Shown here: piece after piece, positions 7,488 through 16,140 of the stretch
Layout: every line of letters starts with the position of its first letter
Position numbering within the stretch: the first letter of the stretch is position 1
Source of the DNA: Pseudomonas anatoliensis
Lineage (GTDB): Bacteria > Pseudomonadota > Gammaproteobacteria > Pseudomonadales > Pseudomonadaceae
Reading direction: 5' to 3'
Length of the DNA: 64,000 nucleotides
Assembly (NCBI RefSeq): GCF_017976235.1
Contig: NZ_JACVHC010000004.1
Coordinates: 604,699 to 668,698, forward strand
The notes under the pieces: model-generated
What the model saw: the letters and a program-made list of their open reading frames with translations, nothing else
Told to the model about the DNA's origin: nothing
Database searches by the model: none
Program-made: the position numbers and the translations under genes

Positions 7488-8165
7488 TCAGGCCAGTGGG
7501 CCATTAAGCAAAGGCACAAAACGCACGGCGCCTAAAACGTGTCGAGAAAAGCCATTTTCTTCACGCACGATCAGCATCAATTGCTGCACTTCTCCGGAAC
7601 CGACCGGGATCACCAGGCGCCCGCCCGGTGCCAGTTGATCAAGCAACGCTTGCGGCACATCGGTGGCCACGGCGGTGACAATAATGCCGTTGTACGGCGC
7701 CAGCGCCGGCCAGCCTTCCCAACCGTCGCCCCAACGAAACACCACGTTGCGCAGATTGAGTTCGACCAGACGTTCCTTGGCCCGATCCTGCAAGACCTTG
7801 ATGCGCTCGACCGAGAACACCCGCTCAACCAGTTGCGACAACACGGCAGTCTGGTAACCGGAACCGGTGCCGATCTCCAGCACCTTGTCCAACGGACCGG
7901 CCTCCAACAGCAGCTCGCTCATGCGCGCCACCATATAAGGCTGGGAGATGGTCTGGTTATGGCCGATCGGCAGCGCTGTATCTTCATAAGCGCGGTGCGC
8001 CAACGCTTCGTCGACGAACAGGTGACGCGGCGTGCGTCGGATGACCTCCAACACCTTGGCGTTGGACAGACCTTCTTCATACAGACGCTGGATCAAACGT
8101 TCCCGCGTGCGCTGGGACGTCATGCCGATGCCGCTACGCATTCTGTCTTCGTGTTCGCGAGCCAT
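7488..8165 (-). CDS. pcm: Protein-L-isoaspartate O-methyltransferase
   Basis: Methylates L-isoaspartyl residues in aged proteins with S-adenosylmethionine, starting their repair. The 225-residue product has the N-terminal helical region (TPRHLFVDEALAHRAYED), the substrate loop GHNQTISQPYMVARM, the SAM-binding motif LEIGTGSGYQTAVL and the C-terminal GGRLVIPVG. The ATG at 8165 overlaps the surE stop codon (ATGA) and has GGAGGG upstream, so translational coupling is likely. The homologue's commonly used start, MTSQRTRERL, lies 14 codons inside and has a poorer ribosome binding site. The surE-pcm pair is conserved and tied to stationary-phase survival. Confidence 0.95.
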   Translation of the reverse strand: MAREHEDRMRSGIGMTSQRTRERLIQRLYEEGLSNAKVLEVIRRTPRHLFVDEALAHRAYEDTALPIGHNQTISQPYMVARMSELLLEAGPLDKVLEIGTGSGYQTAVLSQLVERVFSVERIKVLQDRAKERLVELNLRNVVFRWGDGWEGWPALAPYNGIIVTAVATDVPQALLDQLAPGGRLVIPVGSGEVQQLMLIVREENGFSRHVLGAVRFVPLLNGPLA

Positions 8166-8914
8166 CAGCGCAGTCCCTCCAGCCAGCCATCGAGACTTCT
8201 GAAGGCATCGTTGAAGGTGCGATCGAGTTGCAGCGGCGTGATCGAAACATAGCCCTGCATCACCGCATGAAAGTCGGTGCCCGGGCCGCCATCTTCGGCA
8301 TCGCCGGCGGCCGCAATCCAGTAACCGGCCTTGCCACGCGGGTCGACCACTTTCATCGGCGCCGCCGCCCGGGCACGGTGCCCCAGTCGGGTCAGCTGGA
8401 TGCCGCGAATGTGGTCGATCGGCAGATTGGGAATGTTCACGTTGAGCACCGTGCGCGGCGGCAGATCGAGCCCGGCGTGGGCTTCGACCAGTTTGCGCGC
8501 AAAGTAGGCTGCCGTAGGAAGATTATCGACCTGGCGTGAGACCAGCGAGAAGGCGAACGACGGTCGCTCGAGGAAACGTCCTTCAAGGGCCGCCGCCACC
8601 GTACCGGAATACAACACGTCATCGCCAAGGTTGGCGCCGAGGTTGATCCCGGAAACCACCATGTCCGGCTGGCGTTCCAGCAAGCCATTCAGGCCCAGAT
8701 GTACGCAGTCGGTTGGCGTGCCGTTGAGGCTGATAAAGCCGTTGGCCAGGTATTGCGGGTGCAACGGACGGTCGAGCGTCAGCGAACTGCTGGCGCCGCT
8801 TTTGTCCTGCTCAGGGGCGATAACCACGCACTCGGTGTAATCCGCCAGCGCAGCATAAAGCGCGGCAAGACCGGGTGCGGTTACCCCATCATCGTTAGAA
8901 ATCAGAATACGCAT
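8165..8914 (-). CDS. surE: 5'/3'-nucleotidase SurE
   Basis: A divalent-metal-dependent survival-protein phosphatase acting on nucleoside monophosphates. The 249 residues carry the conserved N-terminal metal site NDDG (Asp8, Asp9), the SGASSS loop, and GINLGANLGDDVLYSGTVAAA. Its first 13 bases overlap the end of truD and its last bases overlap the pcm start, so truD-surE-pcm is a tightly packed leftward operon. Confidence 0.96.
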   Translation of the reverse strand: MRILISNDDGVTAPGLAALYAALADYTECVVIAPEQDKSGASSSLTLDRPLHPQYLANGFISLNGTPTDCVHLGLNGLLERQPDMVVSGINLGANLGDDVLYSGTVAAALEGRFLERPSFAFSLVSRQVDNLPTAAYFARKLVEAHAGLDLPPRTVLNVNIPNLPIDHIRGIQLTRLGHRARAAAPMKVVDPRGKAGYWIAAAGDAEDGGPGTDFHAVMQGYVSITPLQLDRTFNDAFRSLDGWLEGLR

Positions 8915-9960
8915 GGGCTGTCCGTCTGCCCCACCGGCACCAGATCAACGAGCTCGCGCACTAATACAGTGGCGAAGCATCCGGCCGGGAGGACGAATTC
9001 CAGTTGCAGAATGTCAGGCTGGGGATAATGCCACGTCAACCCGCCAATGGGCAGCCGCAGGATGCGACGTTCGTGACTCATGCCGGCGTTGATCAACCAA
9101 TCGCGCAGATCCGCTTCACGAGCGGCAATCCCCTGCTCCAGATCATGGACAGCGCCAGCGGCCGGGGAGTCACCTTCACCCCACTGCGGGCCGGTCGGGT
9201 GCAGATCGAGAATCGCCAGACGCGGGTCGCTCAATTCAGCTTCACCGGCCGGGAAGAAGCTACGGCTATCGGTGAAAGCCAGCAGATCGCCAACCAGCGC
9301 ACGTTGCCAGGTGCCATCCGCCACACGTGCAGCCAACACCTGGTTAAACAGAAAACTGCGCGCCGTCGACAGCAGGCGTGAGCGCACATTGCGCTGCTCC
9401 GGCAGGGCCTTGCGCGCCGCCCACGAACGGGCGTCGACGACGTTGCCGCCGTCATGGCCGAAACGCTGGGCGCCGAAATAATTGGGAATACCTTGTTTGA
9501 CGATCAGTTGCAGGCGCTCTTCAATCGCGGCTTTGTCGCCGGCGAATTGCGTCAGGCGCAACGTGAAACCATTCGCCGAATGCGCGCCGCGTTGCAGCTT
9601 GCGCTTGTGGCGAGTGGTTTTGAGGATTTTCAACGTGTCGTTTTCCGCCGCCGACAGATCAGGATCTGCCTTGCCCGGCAGTTGCACGCTGAACCACTGG
9701 CGGGTCAGCGCCTGACGATCCTTGAGACCGGCGTAGCTGACAGTGCGCAGCGGCACACCGGCAGCCTTGGCGATACGCCGTGCGGCTTCTTCGGTGTTCA
9801 GGCCACGTTTTTCCACCCAGATCCACAGGTGTTCGCCGTCGCCGCTGAACGGAATATCCAGCACTTCATCCACCTGAAAATCTTCAGCGATGGCTTTCAG
9901 TACCGCGGTGCCGAGGGGTTCGCCGTAGGCGCGCGGGCCGAGCAATTGCAGTTCATTCAT
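8902..9960 (-). CDS. truD: tRNA pseudouridine(13) synthase TruD
   Basis: Isomerises U13 of tRNA-Glu to pseudouridine. The 352-residue product contains the catalytic Asp81 in GLKDRQA and family motifs NYFGAQRFGHDG and SRLLSTARSFLFNQVLAARV. The start overlaps the ispF stop by 4 bp (ATGA), and the 3' end overlaps surE by 13 bp. The ispF-truD-surE order is widely conserved in gammaproteobacteria. Confidence 0.96.
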   Translation of the reverse strand: MNELQLLGPRAYGEPLGTAVLKAIAEDFQVDEVLDIPFSGDGEHLWIWVEKRGLNTEEAARRIAKAAGVPLRTVSYAGLKDRQALTRQWFSVQLPGKADPDLSAAENDTLKILKTTRHKRKLQRGAHSANGFTLRLTQFAGDKAAIEERLQLIVKQGIPNYFGAQRFGHDGGNVVDARSWAARKALPEQRNVRSRLLSTARSFLFNQVLAARVADGTWQRALVGDLLAFTDSRSFFPAGEAELSDPRLAILDLHPTGPQWGEGDSPAAGAVHDLEQGIAAREADLRDWLINAGMSHERRILRLPIGGLTWHYPQPDILQLEFVLPAGCFATVLVRELVDLVPVGQTDSPCVF

Positions 9961-10430
9961 GCGCGCAGCAACAAGGCAACGGAGTGCACGGCGATGCCTT
10001 CTTCGCGACCGACAAAGCCAAGCTTTTCGGTGGTGGTAGCTTTCACGTTCACTTGATCCAACTCAACTTGAAGATCCGCGGCGATCAGTGCGCGCATCGA
10101 TTCGATATGCGGGGCCATTTTCGGCGCCTGGGCAACGATGGTGTTATCGACGTTGCCGACTTTCCAGCCCTTGGCGTGGATCAGACCGACCACATGACGC
10201 AACAACGCACGGCTGTCGGCGCCCTTGAATTGTGGGTCGGTATCCGGGAAGTGTTTGCCGATATCACCCAGCGCAGCCGCGCCGAGCAAGGCATCGCTCA
10301 AGGCGTGCAGCAGGACGTCACCGTCGGAATGAGCGAGCAGCCCGAAGCTGTGTGCAATGCGCACGCCGCCCAGAGTAATGAAATCGCCTTCAGCGAAACG
10401 GTGCACATCATAGCCGTGGCCAATACGCAT
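9957..10430 (-). CDS. ispF: 2-C-methyl-D-erythritol 2,4-cyclodiphosphate synthase
   Basis: Fifth enzyme of the non-mevalonate (MEP) isoprenoid pathway. The 157-residue product starts MRIGHGYDVHRF, with metal ligands Asp8 and His10, and has AHSDGDVLLHALSDALLGA with the third ligand, and the C-terminal VNVKATTTEKLGF. ATG 10430 is chosen from family alignment; the longer frame from 10475 has no family support. The start codon directly follows eight T that form the tail of the preceding fghA terminator, so there is no ordinary ribosome binding site; GGGGCG inside the stem is the only candidate. Unlike in enterobacteria it is not adjacent to ispD, which lies about 3.2 kb away. Confidence 0.96.
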   Translation of the reverse strand: MRIGHGYDVHRFAEGDFITLGGVRIAHSFGLLAHSDGDVLLHALSDALLGAAALGDIGKHFPDTDPQFKGADSRALLRHVVGLIHAKGWKVGNVDNTIVAQAPKMAPHIESMRALIAADLQVELDQVNVKATTTEKLGFVGREEGIAVHSVALLLRA

Positions 10431-10460
10431 AAAAAAAACGCCCCGATTTTTGTCAGGGCG
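10431..10460 (-). terminator. Terminator of fghA abutting the ispF start codon
   Basis: CGCCCTGA-CAAAAA-TCGGGGCG, an 8-bp stem with one G-T pair, followed on the minus strand by eight T and then immediately by the ispF ATG. It lies 14 bases after the fghA stop codon. Confidence 0.88.
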
Positions 10461-10474
10461 TGATTCTACCTGCA

Positions 10475-11320
10475 TTAGCCCCGAAGGGCTTGTGCGTGAT
10501 GCTGCAAGTGGTCGTCTATAAAGCTTGAGATGAAGAAATAGCTGTGGTCGTAGCCCGGTTGCAAGCGCACCGTCAGCGGATGACCCGCTTGTTTTGCCGC
10601 TTGTTGCAAGGCTTCGGGTTTGAGCTGAGTCGCGAGGAAATCATCGCGATCACCTTGATCGACCAGCAGCGGGAGCTTCTCGTCAGCCTCGGCGATCAGC
10701 GCGCAGGCATCCCACTCTTTCCACTTCGAACGGTCTTCACCCAGATAACGCGAGAATGCCTTCTGCCCCCACGGGCAATCCATCGGGTTGTTGATCGGAG
10801 AAAAGGCCGACACCGATTGATAACGCCCCGGATTGCGCAAGGCGCACACCAACGCACCGTGGCCACCCATGGAGTGGCCGCTGATGCTGCGCTTATCGGA
10901 CGCAGGGAAATGCGCTTCAACCAGTGAAGGCAATTCCTGCACGACATAGTCATGCATCCGATAGTGCCGCGACCAAGGTTCCTGCGTGGCATTCAGATAA
11001 AACCCGGCACCGAGACCAAAGTCCCACGCGCCATCCGGATCGCCCGGCACATCGGGGCCGCGCGGGCTGGTGTCCGGCGCGACGATGATCAGACCGAGTT
11101 CAGCCGCCATGCGCAACGCGCCGGCCTTGTGCATGAAGTTCTCGTCGGTACAGGTCAGCCCCGACAGCCAGTACAACACCGGCAGCTTGCCGCCCTGCTC
11201 CGCCTGCGGCGGCAGGTACACGGCAAACACCATGTCGCAGCCCAGCACGTCGGAACGGTGACGATAGCGCTTGTGCCAACCGCCAAAACTCTTCTGACAG
11301 GAGATGTTTTCCAGGCTCAT
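10475..11320 (-). CDS. fghA: S-formylglutathione hydrolase
   Basis: Hydrolyses S-formylglutathione to formate and glutathione, the last step of glutathione-dependent formaldehyde detoxification. The 281-residue alpha/beta hydrolase (esterase D family) has the nucleophile Ser150 in GHSMGG, an acid in VDQGDRDDF (about 224-227) and His259 in GYDHSYFF. It lies 65 bases after adhC, which makes its substrate, so the two form a detoxification operon. Its terminator ends exactly at the next start codon (ispF). Confidence 0.96.
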   Translation of the reverse strand: MSLENISCQKSFGGWHKRYRHRSDVLGCDMVFAVYLPPQAEQGGKLPVLYWLSGLTCTDENFMHKAGALRMAAELGLIIVAPDTSPRGPDVPGDPDGAWDFGLGAGFYLNATQEPWSRHYRMHDYVVQELPSLVEAHFPASDKRSISGHSMGGHGALVCALRNPGRYQSVSAFSPINNPMDCPWGQKAFSRYLGEDRSKWKEWDACALIAEADEKLPLLVDQGDRDDFLATQLKPEALQQAAKQAGHPLTVRLQPGYDHSYFFISSFIDDHLQHHAQALRG

Positions 11321-11385
11321 GTAAAAACTCCTACGCGGTCACAGCCACAAGCCTTCAAGACTCGTAGCCATGACATCACGATTGA

Positions 11386-12498
11386 TCAGAAATGGATGAC
11401 GGTACGAATGCTCTTGCCTTCGTGCATCAGGTCGAACGCCTTGTTGATATCTTCCAGACCCATGGTGTGGGTGATGAAAGTATCCAGCGGGATTTCACCG
11501 CTCTGGGCCATGTCGACGTAGCTTGGCAATTCGCTGCGGCCACGTACGCCGCCGAATGCCGAACCACGCCAGACGCGACCGGTGACCAACTGGAACGGGC
11601 GGGTAGCGATTTCCTGACCGGCACCGGCAACGCCGATGATGACCGACTCGCCCCAGCCTTTGTGGCAGCACTCGAGGGCGGCGCGCATCAGTTGCACGTT
11701 GCCGATGCACTCGAAGGAAAAGTCGACGCCGCCATCGGTCATGTCGACGATGACTTCCTGAATCGGACGGTCGAAGTCTTTAGGGTTTACGCAATCAGTC
11801 GCACCCAGCTGCTTGGCGATTTCGAACTTGGCCGGGTTGATGTCGATGGCGATGATGCGCGCGGCCTTGGCCTTCACTGCACCGATGACTGCCGACAGAC
11901 CGATGCCGCCCAAACCAAAAATGGCCACCGTGTCGCCCGGTTTGACCTTGGCGGTGTTGAGCACTGCACCGATACCGGTGGTGACGCCGCAACCGAGCAG
12001 GCAGACCTTTTCCAGCGGTGCGTCTTTAGCGATTTTGGCCACGGAGATTTCCGGCAACACGGTGTATTCCGAGAAGGTCGAAGTACCCATGTAGTGGAAA
12101 ATCGTTTCGCCCTTGTAGGAAAAACGCGAAGTGCCATCCGGCATCAAGCCTTTGCCCTGGGTCGCACGAATGGCCTGACAAAGGTTGGTCTTGCCCGACT
12201 TACAGAATTTGCACTGGCCACACTCCGGGGTGTAGAGCGGGATGACATGATCGCCTACAGCAACCGAAGTCACGCCTTCGCCGATCGCCTCAACGATGGC
12301 GCCGCCTTCGTGGCCGAGGATCGAAGGGAAAATCCCTTCCGGGTCAGCGCCGGACAAGGTGTAGGCGTCGGTATGGCAAACACCGGAAGCGACTACGCGC
12401 AACAGCACTTCACCGGCCTTGGGCATGGCGACATCAACTTCTACGATTTCCAGCGGCTTCTTGGCCTCGAAGGCAACGGCTGCGCGCGACTTGATCAT
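11386..12498 (-). CDS. adhC: S-(hydroxymethyl)glutathione dehydrogenase (class III ADH)
   Basis: Oxidises the spontaneous adduct of formaldehyde and glutathione to S-formylglutathione with NAD. The 370-residue zinc enzyme has GVCHTDAYTLSGADPEG with the catalytic zinc Cys, GHEGGAIVEAIGEGV, the structural zinc cysteines CGQCKFCKSGKTNLC, and the Rossmann motif FGLGGIGLS. It forms an operon with fghA and is divergent from a LysR-type gene 117 bases away, the likely regulator. The alternative symbol in the literature is frmA. Confidence 0.96.
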   Translation of the reverse strand: MIKSRAAVAFEAKKPLEIVEVDVAMPKAGEVLLRVVASGVCHTDAYTLSGADPEGIFPSILGHEGGAIVEAIGEGVTSVAVGDHVIPLYTPECGQCKFCKSGKTNLCQAIRATQGKGLMPDGTSRFSYKGETIFHYMGTSTFSEYTVLPEISVAKIAKDAPLEKVCLLGCGVTTGIGAVLNTAKVKPGDTVAIFGLGGIGLSAVIGAVKAKAARIIAIDINPAKFEIAKQLGATDCVNPKDFDRPIQEVIVDMTDGGVDFSFECIGNVQLMRAALECCHKGWGESVIIGVAGAGQEIATRPFQLVTGRVWRGSAFGGVRGRSELPSYVDMAQSGEIPLDTFITHTMGLEDINKAFDLMHEGKSIRTVIHF

Positions 12499-12615
12499 GC
12501 TGACTCTCCAGTGAATCCATTAAATAAAAAAAGCAGATAAGGAGTGTAATACATGGCCTGACGATGAATAATCAGGCCAAAAGCAAAACATTATTGCCAT
12601 ACAGGGATAATCCTG

Positions 12616-13512
12616 ATGTCCGAAAACCGCTGGGAAGGCATCGACGAGTTTGTCGCCGTAGCCGAATGCAGCCAATTCACCGCTGCAGCCGAACGTCTTG
12701 GGGTTTCTTCCTCGCATATCAGTCGACAAATCGTACGACTGGAAGAGCGTTTGCAAACACGCCTGCTCTATCGCAGTACCCGCAGGGTGACGCTGACCGA
12801 AGCCGGGCAGACATTCCTGCAACACTGCCAGCGCTTGCAGGACGGACGCGAAGAAGCCCTGCGCGCGGTGGGCGATCTGACCAGCGAACCCAAAGGCATG
12901 CTGCGCATGACGTGCGCTGTTGCCTATGGCGAGCGATTTATCGTGCCGCTGGTGACACGGTTCATGGGGCTCTACCCGCAACTGCGCATCGATATAGAGC
13001 TGAGCAATCGGCAACTCGATCTGGTGCATGAGGGGCTGGATCTGGCGATTCGACTGGGACGCTTGCAAGACTCACGACTGGTCGCGACGCGCCTGGCGCC
13101 ACGGCGTATGTATCTTTGCGCGTCCCCTTCCTACGTGGAAAGGTACGGCCGCCCACACAGCTTGTCGGAACTGAGCCGGCATAATTGCCTGATCGGCAGC
13201 ACAGACATCTGGCAGCTTGAGCAAAACGGGAGGGAATTTTCCCAGAGAGTGCAAGGAAACTGGCGTTGCAACAGTGGGCAAGCGGTACTGGATGCTGCTT
13301 TGCAAGGGGTCGGGTTGTGTCAGTTGCCGGACTATTACGTGCTGGAGCATTTGCACAGCGGCGCATTGATTTCGTTGCTGGAGGCGCATCAGCCGCCGAA
13401 TACCGCGGTGTGGGCGCTGTATCCGCAGCAGCGGCATTTGTCGCCGAAGGTGCGCAAGTTGGTGGACTTTCTTAAAGAGGGGTTGGCCGAGCGGCCGGAG
13501 TATCGGATTTAA
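12616..13512 (+). CDS. LysR-family transcriptional regulator, probable regulator of adhC-fghA
   Basis: A 298-residue LysR-type protein. The N-terminal winged helix-turn-helix (about 8-65) contains QFTAAAERLGVSSSHISRQI. The effector domain begins near 95 with GMLRMTCAVAYGERF and includes LDLAIRLGRLQDSRLVA. It is divergently transcribed from adhC across a 117-bp gap, the usual arrangement for LysR control of a neighbour. The inducer, presumably linked to formaldehyde, cannot be read from sequence. A REP pair follows the stop codon. Confidence 0.93.
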   Translation: MSENRWEGIDEFVAVAECSQFTAAAERLGVSSSHISRQIVRLEERLQTRLLYRSTRRVTLTEAGQTFLQHCQRLQDGREEALRAVGDLTSEPKGMLRMTCAVAYGERFIVPLVTRFMGLYPQLRIDIELSNRQLDLVHEGLDLAIRLGRLQDSRLVATRLAPRRMYLCASPSYVERYGRPHSLSELSRHNCLIGSTDIWQLEQNGREFSQRVQGNWRCNSGQAVLDAALQGVGLCQLPDYYVLEHLHSGALISLLEAHQPPNTAVWALYPQQRHLSPKVRKLVDFLKEGLAERPEYRI

Positions 13513-13513
13513 G

Positions 13514-13600
13514 ATCAAAAGATCGCAGCCTGCGGCAGCTCCTACAGGGGGATTTGCCGCGACAAAAAACACTGTAGGAGTGCCGCAGGCTGCGATCTTT
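13514..13600. repeat. REPIN, family A (GTAGGAGCTGCCGCAGGCTGCGATC)
   Basis: Two inverted REP arms, AAAAGATCGCAGCCTGCGGC... and its complement, flank a ~25-bp spacer between LysR and ispD. The right arm reaches the last base of ispD: its end overlaps the ispD stop codon. This family is repeated six times in the window. Confidence 0.9.
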
Positions 13601-14307
13601 TAGCGGCGGTTAGCCCAACGCTGACGCAACCACTCCAGATCTTCCGGTCGGGTCACCTTGAGGTTATCCGCACGCCCTTCGATCAGACGGGGTGCCTGCC
13701 CCGCCCACTCCATCGCCGATGCCTCATCGGTAATCACCGCATCTGCCACCAGGCTGTCCGCCAACGCGCGATGCAGTGCACCGAGGCGGAACATCTGCGG
13801 CGTATAAGCCTGCCAGATCACACTGCGGTCAACTGTTTCAACCACACGACCGTGCTTGTCGATCCGCTTCAGGGTGTCGCGCGCAGGAACCGCCAGCAAA
13901 CCACCCACAGGGTCATCCGCCAGCGCATCGAGTAATTTGTCGAGATCATCGCGACTCAGATTGGGCCGTGCCGCATCGTGCACCAGCACCCAGTCCTCAT
14001 CGTCCGCACCTTGCGCGTGCAGATGCAGCAAGGCATTGAGCACCGAACCGGAACGCTCGGCACCGCCGTCAACGCGCTGAATACGCGGATCGTTGACGCA
14101 TGCCAGGTTCGGCCAGTAAGGATCATCGACAGCGAGACTGACCACCAGCCCTCTGAGGCTCGGGTGATCGAGGAAACAGCCGAGGCTGTGTTCGAGAATT
14201 GTGCGCCCGCCCAGTTGCAAATATTGCTTGGGACGGTCCGCGGCCATTCGGGCACCGACGCCCGCGGCAGGAATCACGGCCCAGAAGGCCGGCAAGGAAT
14301 TGATCAT
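13600..14307 (-). CDS. ispD: 2-C-methyl-D-erythritol 4-phosphate cytidylyltransferase
   Basis: Third step of the MEP pathway: couples MEP to CTP. The 235-residue product has the nucleotidyltransferase signature IPAAGVGARMAADRPKQYL, VHDAARPNLS, and DTLKRID. The start overlaps the ftsB stop by 4 bp (ATGA), the conserved ftsB-ispD coupling. It is separated from its usual partner ispF by LysR-adhC-fghA. Confidence 0.96.
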   Translation of the reverse strand: MINSLPAFWAVIPAAGVGARMAADRPKQYLQLGGRTILEHSLGCFLDHPSLRGLVVSLAVDDPYWPNLACVNDPRIQRVDGGAERSGSVLNALLHLHAQGADDEDWVLVHDAARPNLSRDDLDKLLDALADDPVGGLLAVPARDTLKRIDKHGRVVETVDRSVIWQAYTPQMFRLGALHRALADSLVADAVITDEASAMEWAGQAPRLIEGRADNLKVTRPEDLEWLRQRWANRR

Positions 14308-14582
14308 TGGGCCAACTGGTAAAGGGTTTCGCCGTCCTTGACCATGCCCAACTCGTGACGAGCCCGCTCTTCAACGGTCTCCATGCCTTTCTTCAACTCG
14401 CTGACCTCAGCGTCCATCACCCGGTTGCGCTCCAGCAAACCTTCGTTCTCGGCATGTTGATCAGCAATCTGCTGATTCAGCTCGGCGACTTGCGCCAGAC
14501 TGCCATTGCCCACCCACAGGCGGTACTGCAGACCGGCCAGCAGCAGGAGCAAAACGAGAAACAACCAGTAAGGACTGCGCAT
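14304..14582 (-). CDS. ftsB: Cell division protein FtsB
   Basis: A 92-residue bitopic inner-membrane protein of the FtsQLB divisome complex. A short cytoplasmic start is followed by one transmembrane segment (about 4-22, YWLFLVLLLLLAGLQYRLWV) and a periplasmic coiled coil (LAQVAELNQQIADQHAENEG). It precedes and overlaps ispD. Length and architecture are normal. Confidence 0.94.
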   Translation of the reverse strand: MRSPYWLFLVLLLLLAGLQYRLWVGNGSLAQVAELNQQIADQHAENEGLLERNRVMDAEVSELKKGMETVEERARHELGMVKDGETLYQLAQ

Positions 14583-14640
14583 CGAATATCAGGTATCCAG
14601 TGAAAAAAGACAGCCACGCCAAAACTTTGCAGCATCTGAT

Positions 14641-14672
14641 AGCACGAAGCCTGGAAAATCCAGGCTTGTGCT
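14641..14672 (-). terminator. Strong hairpin downstream of eno
   Basis: AGCAC-g-AAGCCTGGA/TCCAGGCTT-GTGCT: a 14-bp stem with one bulged G, between eno and ftsB. No good T run follows on the minus strand, so it may act as a weak terminator or as a 3' mRNA stabiliser. Confidence 0.5.
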
Positions 14673-14753
14673 GTTAAGGCATCAGATTAGTGGCAAATCC
14701 ATCGCTGTCACGACTTTTTCGACACAATCCGGTGTCCTTTTATCAGTTTCAGC

Positions 14754-16043
14754 TTAACCGCGAAACTCGCTACGACCGTTGTACTTGGCTTTGCCATTCA
14801 ACTGCTCTTCGATACGCAGCAGTTGGTTGTACTTGGAAACGCGGTCGGAACGGCACAGCGAACCGGTCTTGATCTGGCCAGCCGAGGTGCCCACAGCCAG
14901 GTCGGCAATGGTCGAATCTTCGGTTTCGCCGGAACGGTGCGAGATCACTGCGGTGTAACCGGCAGCCTTGGCCATCTGGATGGCTTCCAGGGTTTCGGTC
15001 AGGGTGCCGATCTGGTTGAACTTGATCAGGATCGAGTTGGCGATCTTTTTATCGATGCCTTCTTTCAGGATCTTGGTGTTGGTCACGAACAGATCGTCGC
15101 CCACCAGCTGCACTTTCTCGCCGATTTTGTCGGTGAGAATTTTCCAGCCAGCCCAGTCGGACTCGTCCAGACCGTCTTCGATGGAGATGATCGGGTAACG
15201 CTCGGTCAGACCTTTGAGGTAGTCGGCGAAACCTTCAGCAGTGAACACCTGGCCTTCGCCGGACAGGTTGTACTTGCCGTCTTCGTAGAATTCGCTGGCC
15301 GCGCAGTCCAGAGCCAGAGTCACGTCGGTGCCCAGCTTGTAACCGGCGTTGGCAACGGCCTCGGAAATCACTTTCAGCGCGTCTTCGTTGGAAGCCAGGT
15401 TAGGCGCGAAACCACCTTCGTCGCCGACAGCAGTGCTCAGACCACGAGCCTTCAGCACAGCTTTGAGGTGATGGAAAATCTCGGTGCCCATGCGCAGACC
15501 TTCCGAGAAAGACTTGGCGCCAACCGGCTGAACCATGAATTCCTGGATGTCGACGTTGTTATCGGCGTGCTCGCCACCGTTGATGATGTTCATCATCGGA
15601 ACCGGCATCGAGTACACACCCGGGGTGCCGTTCAGGTTGGCGATGTGAGCGTACAGCGGCAGGTCCTGATCCTGAGCAGCAGCCTTGGCCGCAGCCAGGG
15701 ACACGGCGAGAATGGCGTTGGCGCCCAGGGTCGCTTTGTTTTCGGTACCGTCGAGCTTGATCATCGCGTGATCGAGGGCTTTCTGGTCGCTTGGGTCGGT
15801 GCCCAGCAGCAGATCGCGGATCGGACCGTTGATGTTGGCTACCGCTTTAAGCACGCCCTTGCCCAGGTAACGGCTCTTGTCGCCATCACGCAGCTCGAGT
15901 GCTTCACGCGAGCCAGTGGATGCACCGGACGGCGCGCATGCGCTGCCGATGATGCCGTTGTCGAGAAGCACGTCCGCTTCCACGGTGGGATTGCCACGGG
16001 AGTCGAGAACTTCACGACCTTTGATGTCGACGATTTTTGCCAT
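14754..16043 (-). CDS. eno: Enolase
   Basis: Interconverts 2-phosphoglycerate and phosphoenolpyruvate in glycolysis and gluconeogenesis, and in gammaproteobacteria is often also part of the RNA degradosome. The 429-residue enzyme has the N-terminal GREVLDSRGNPTVE, the metal-binding Asp/Glu residues in SIEDGLDE and LVGDDLFVTN, and the C-terminal signature ISHRSGETEDSTIADL. ATG 16043 (MAKIVDIKG) is chosen; GGAG lies 11 bases upstream, whereas the in-frame GTG at 16055 is too close to it. Confidence 0.97.
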   Translation of the reverse strand: MAKIVDIKGREVLDSRGNPTVEADVLLDNGIIGSACAPSGASTGSREALELRDGDKSRYLGKGVLKAVANINGPIRDLLLGTDPSDQKALDHAMIKLDGTENKATLGANAILAVSLAAAKAAAQDQDLPLYAHIANLNGTPGVYSMPVPMMNIINGGEHADNNVDIQEFMVQPVGAKSFSEGLRMGTEIFHHLKAVLKARGLSTAVGDEGGFAPNLASNEDALKVISEAVANAGYKLGTDVTLALDCAASEFYEDGKYNLSGEGQVFTAEGFADYLKGLTERYPIISIEDGLDESDWAGWKILTDKIGEKVQLVGDDLFVTNTKILKEGIDKKIANSILIKFNQIGTLTETLEAIQMAKAAGYTAVISHRSGETEDSTIADLAVGTSAGQIKTGSLCRSDRVSKYNQLLRIEEQLNGKAKYNGRSEFRG

Positions 16044-16140
16044 TGTTGTAAACACTCCAAAGTTGACGAAAACGACGCAGCTAGAGGAAATCTTTTTACC
16101 GTCGGCAAGGGGGTGCAGCGGGCAGATTTGCAGACGATAA

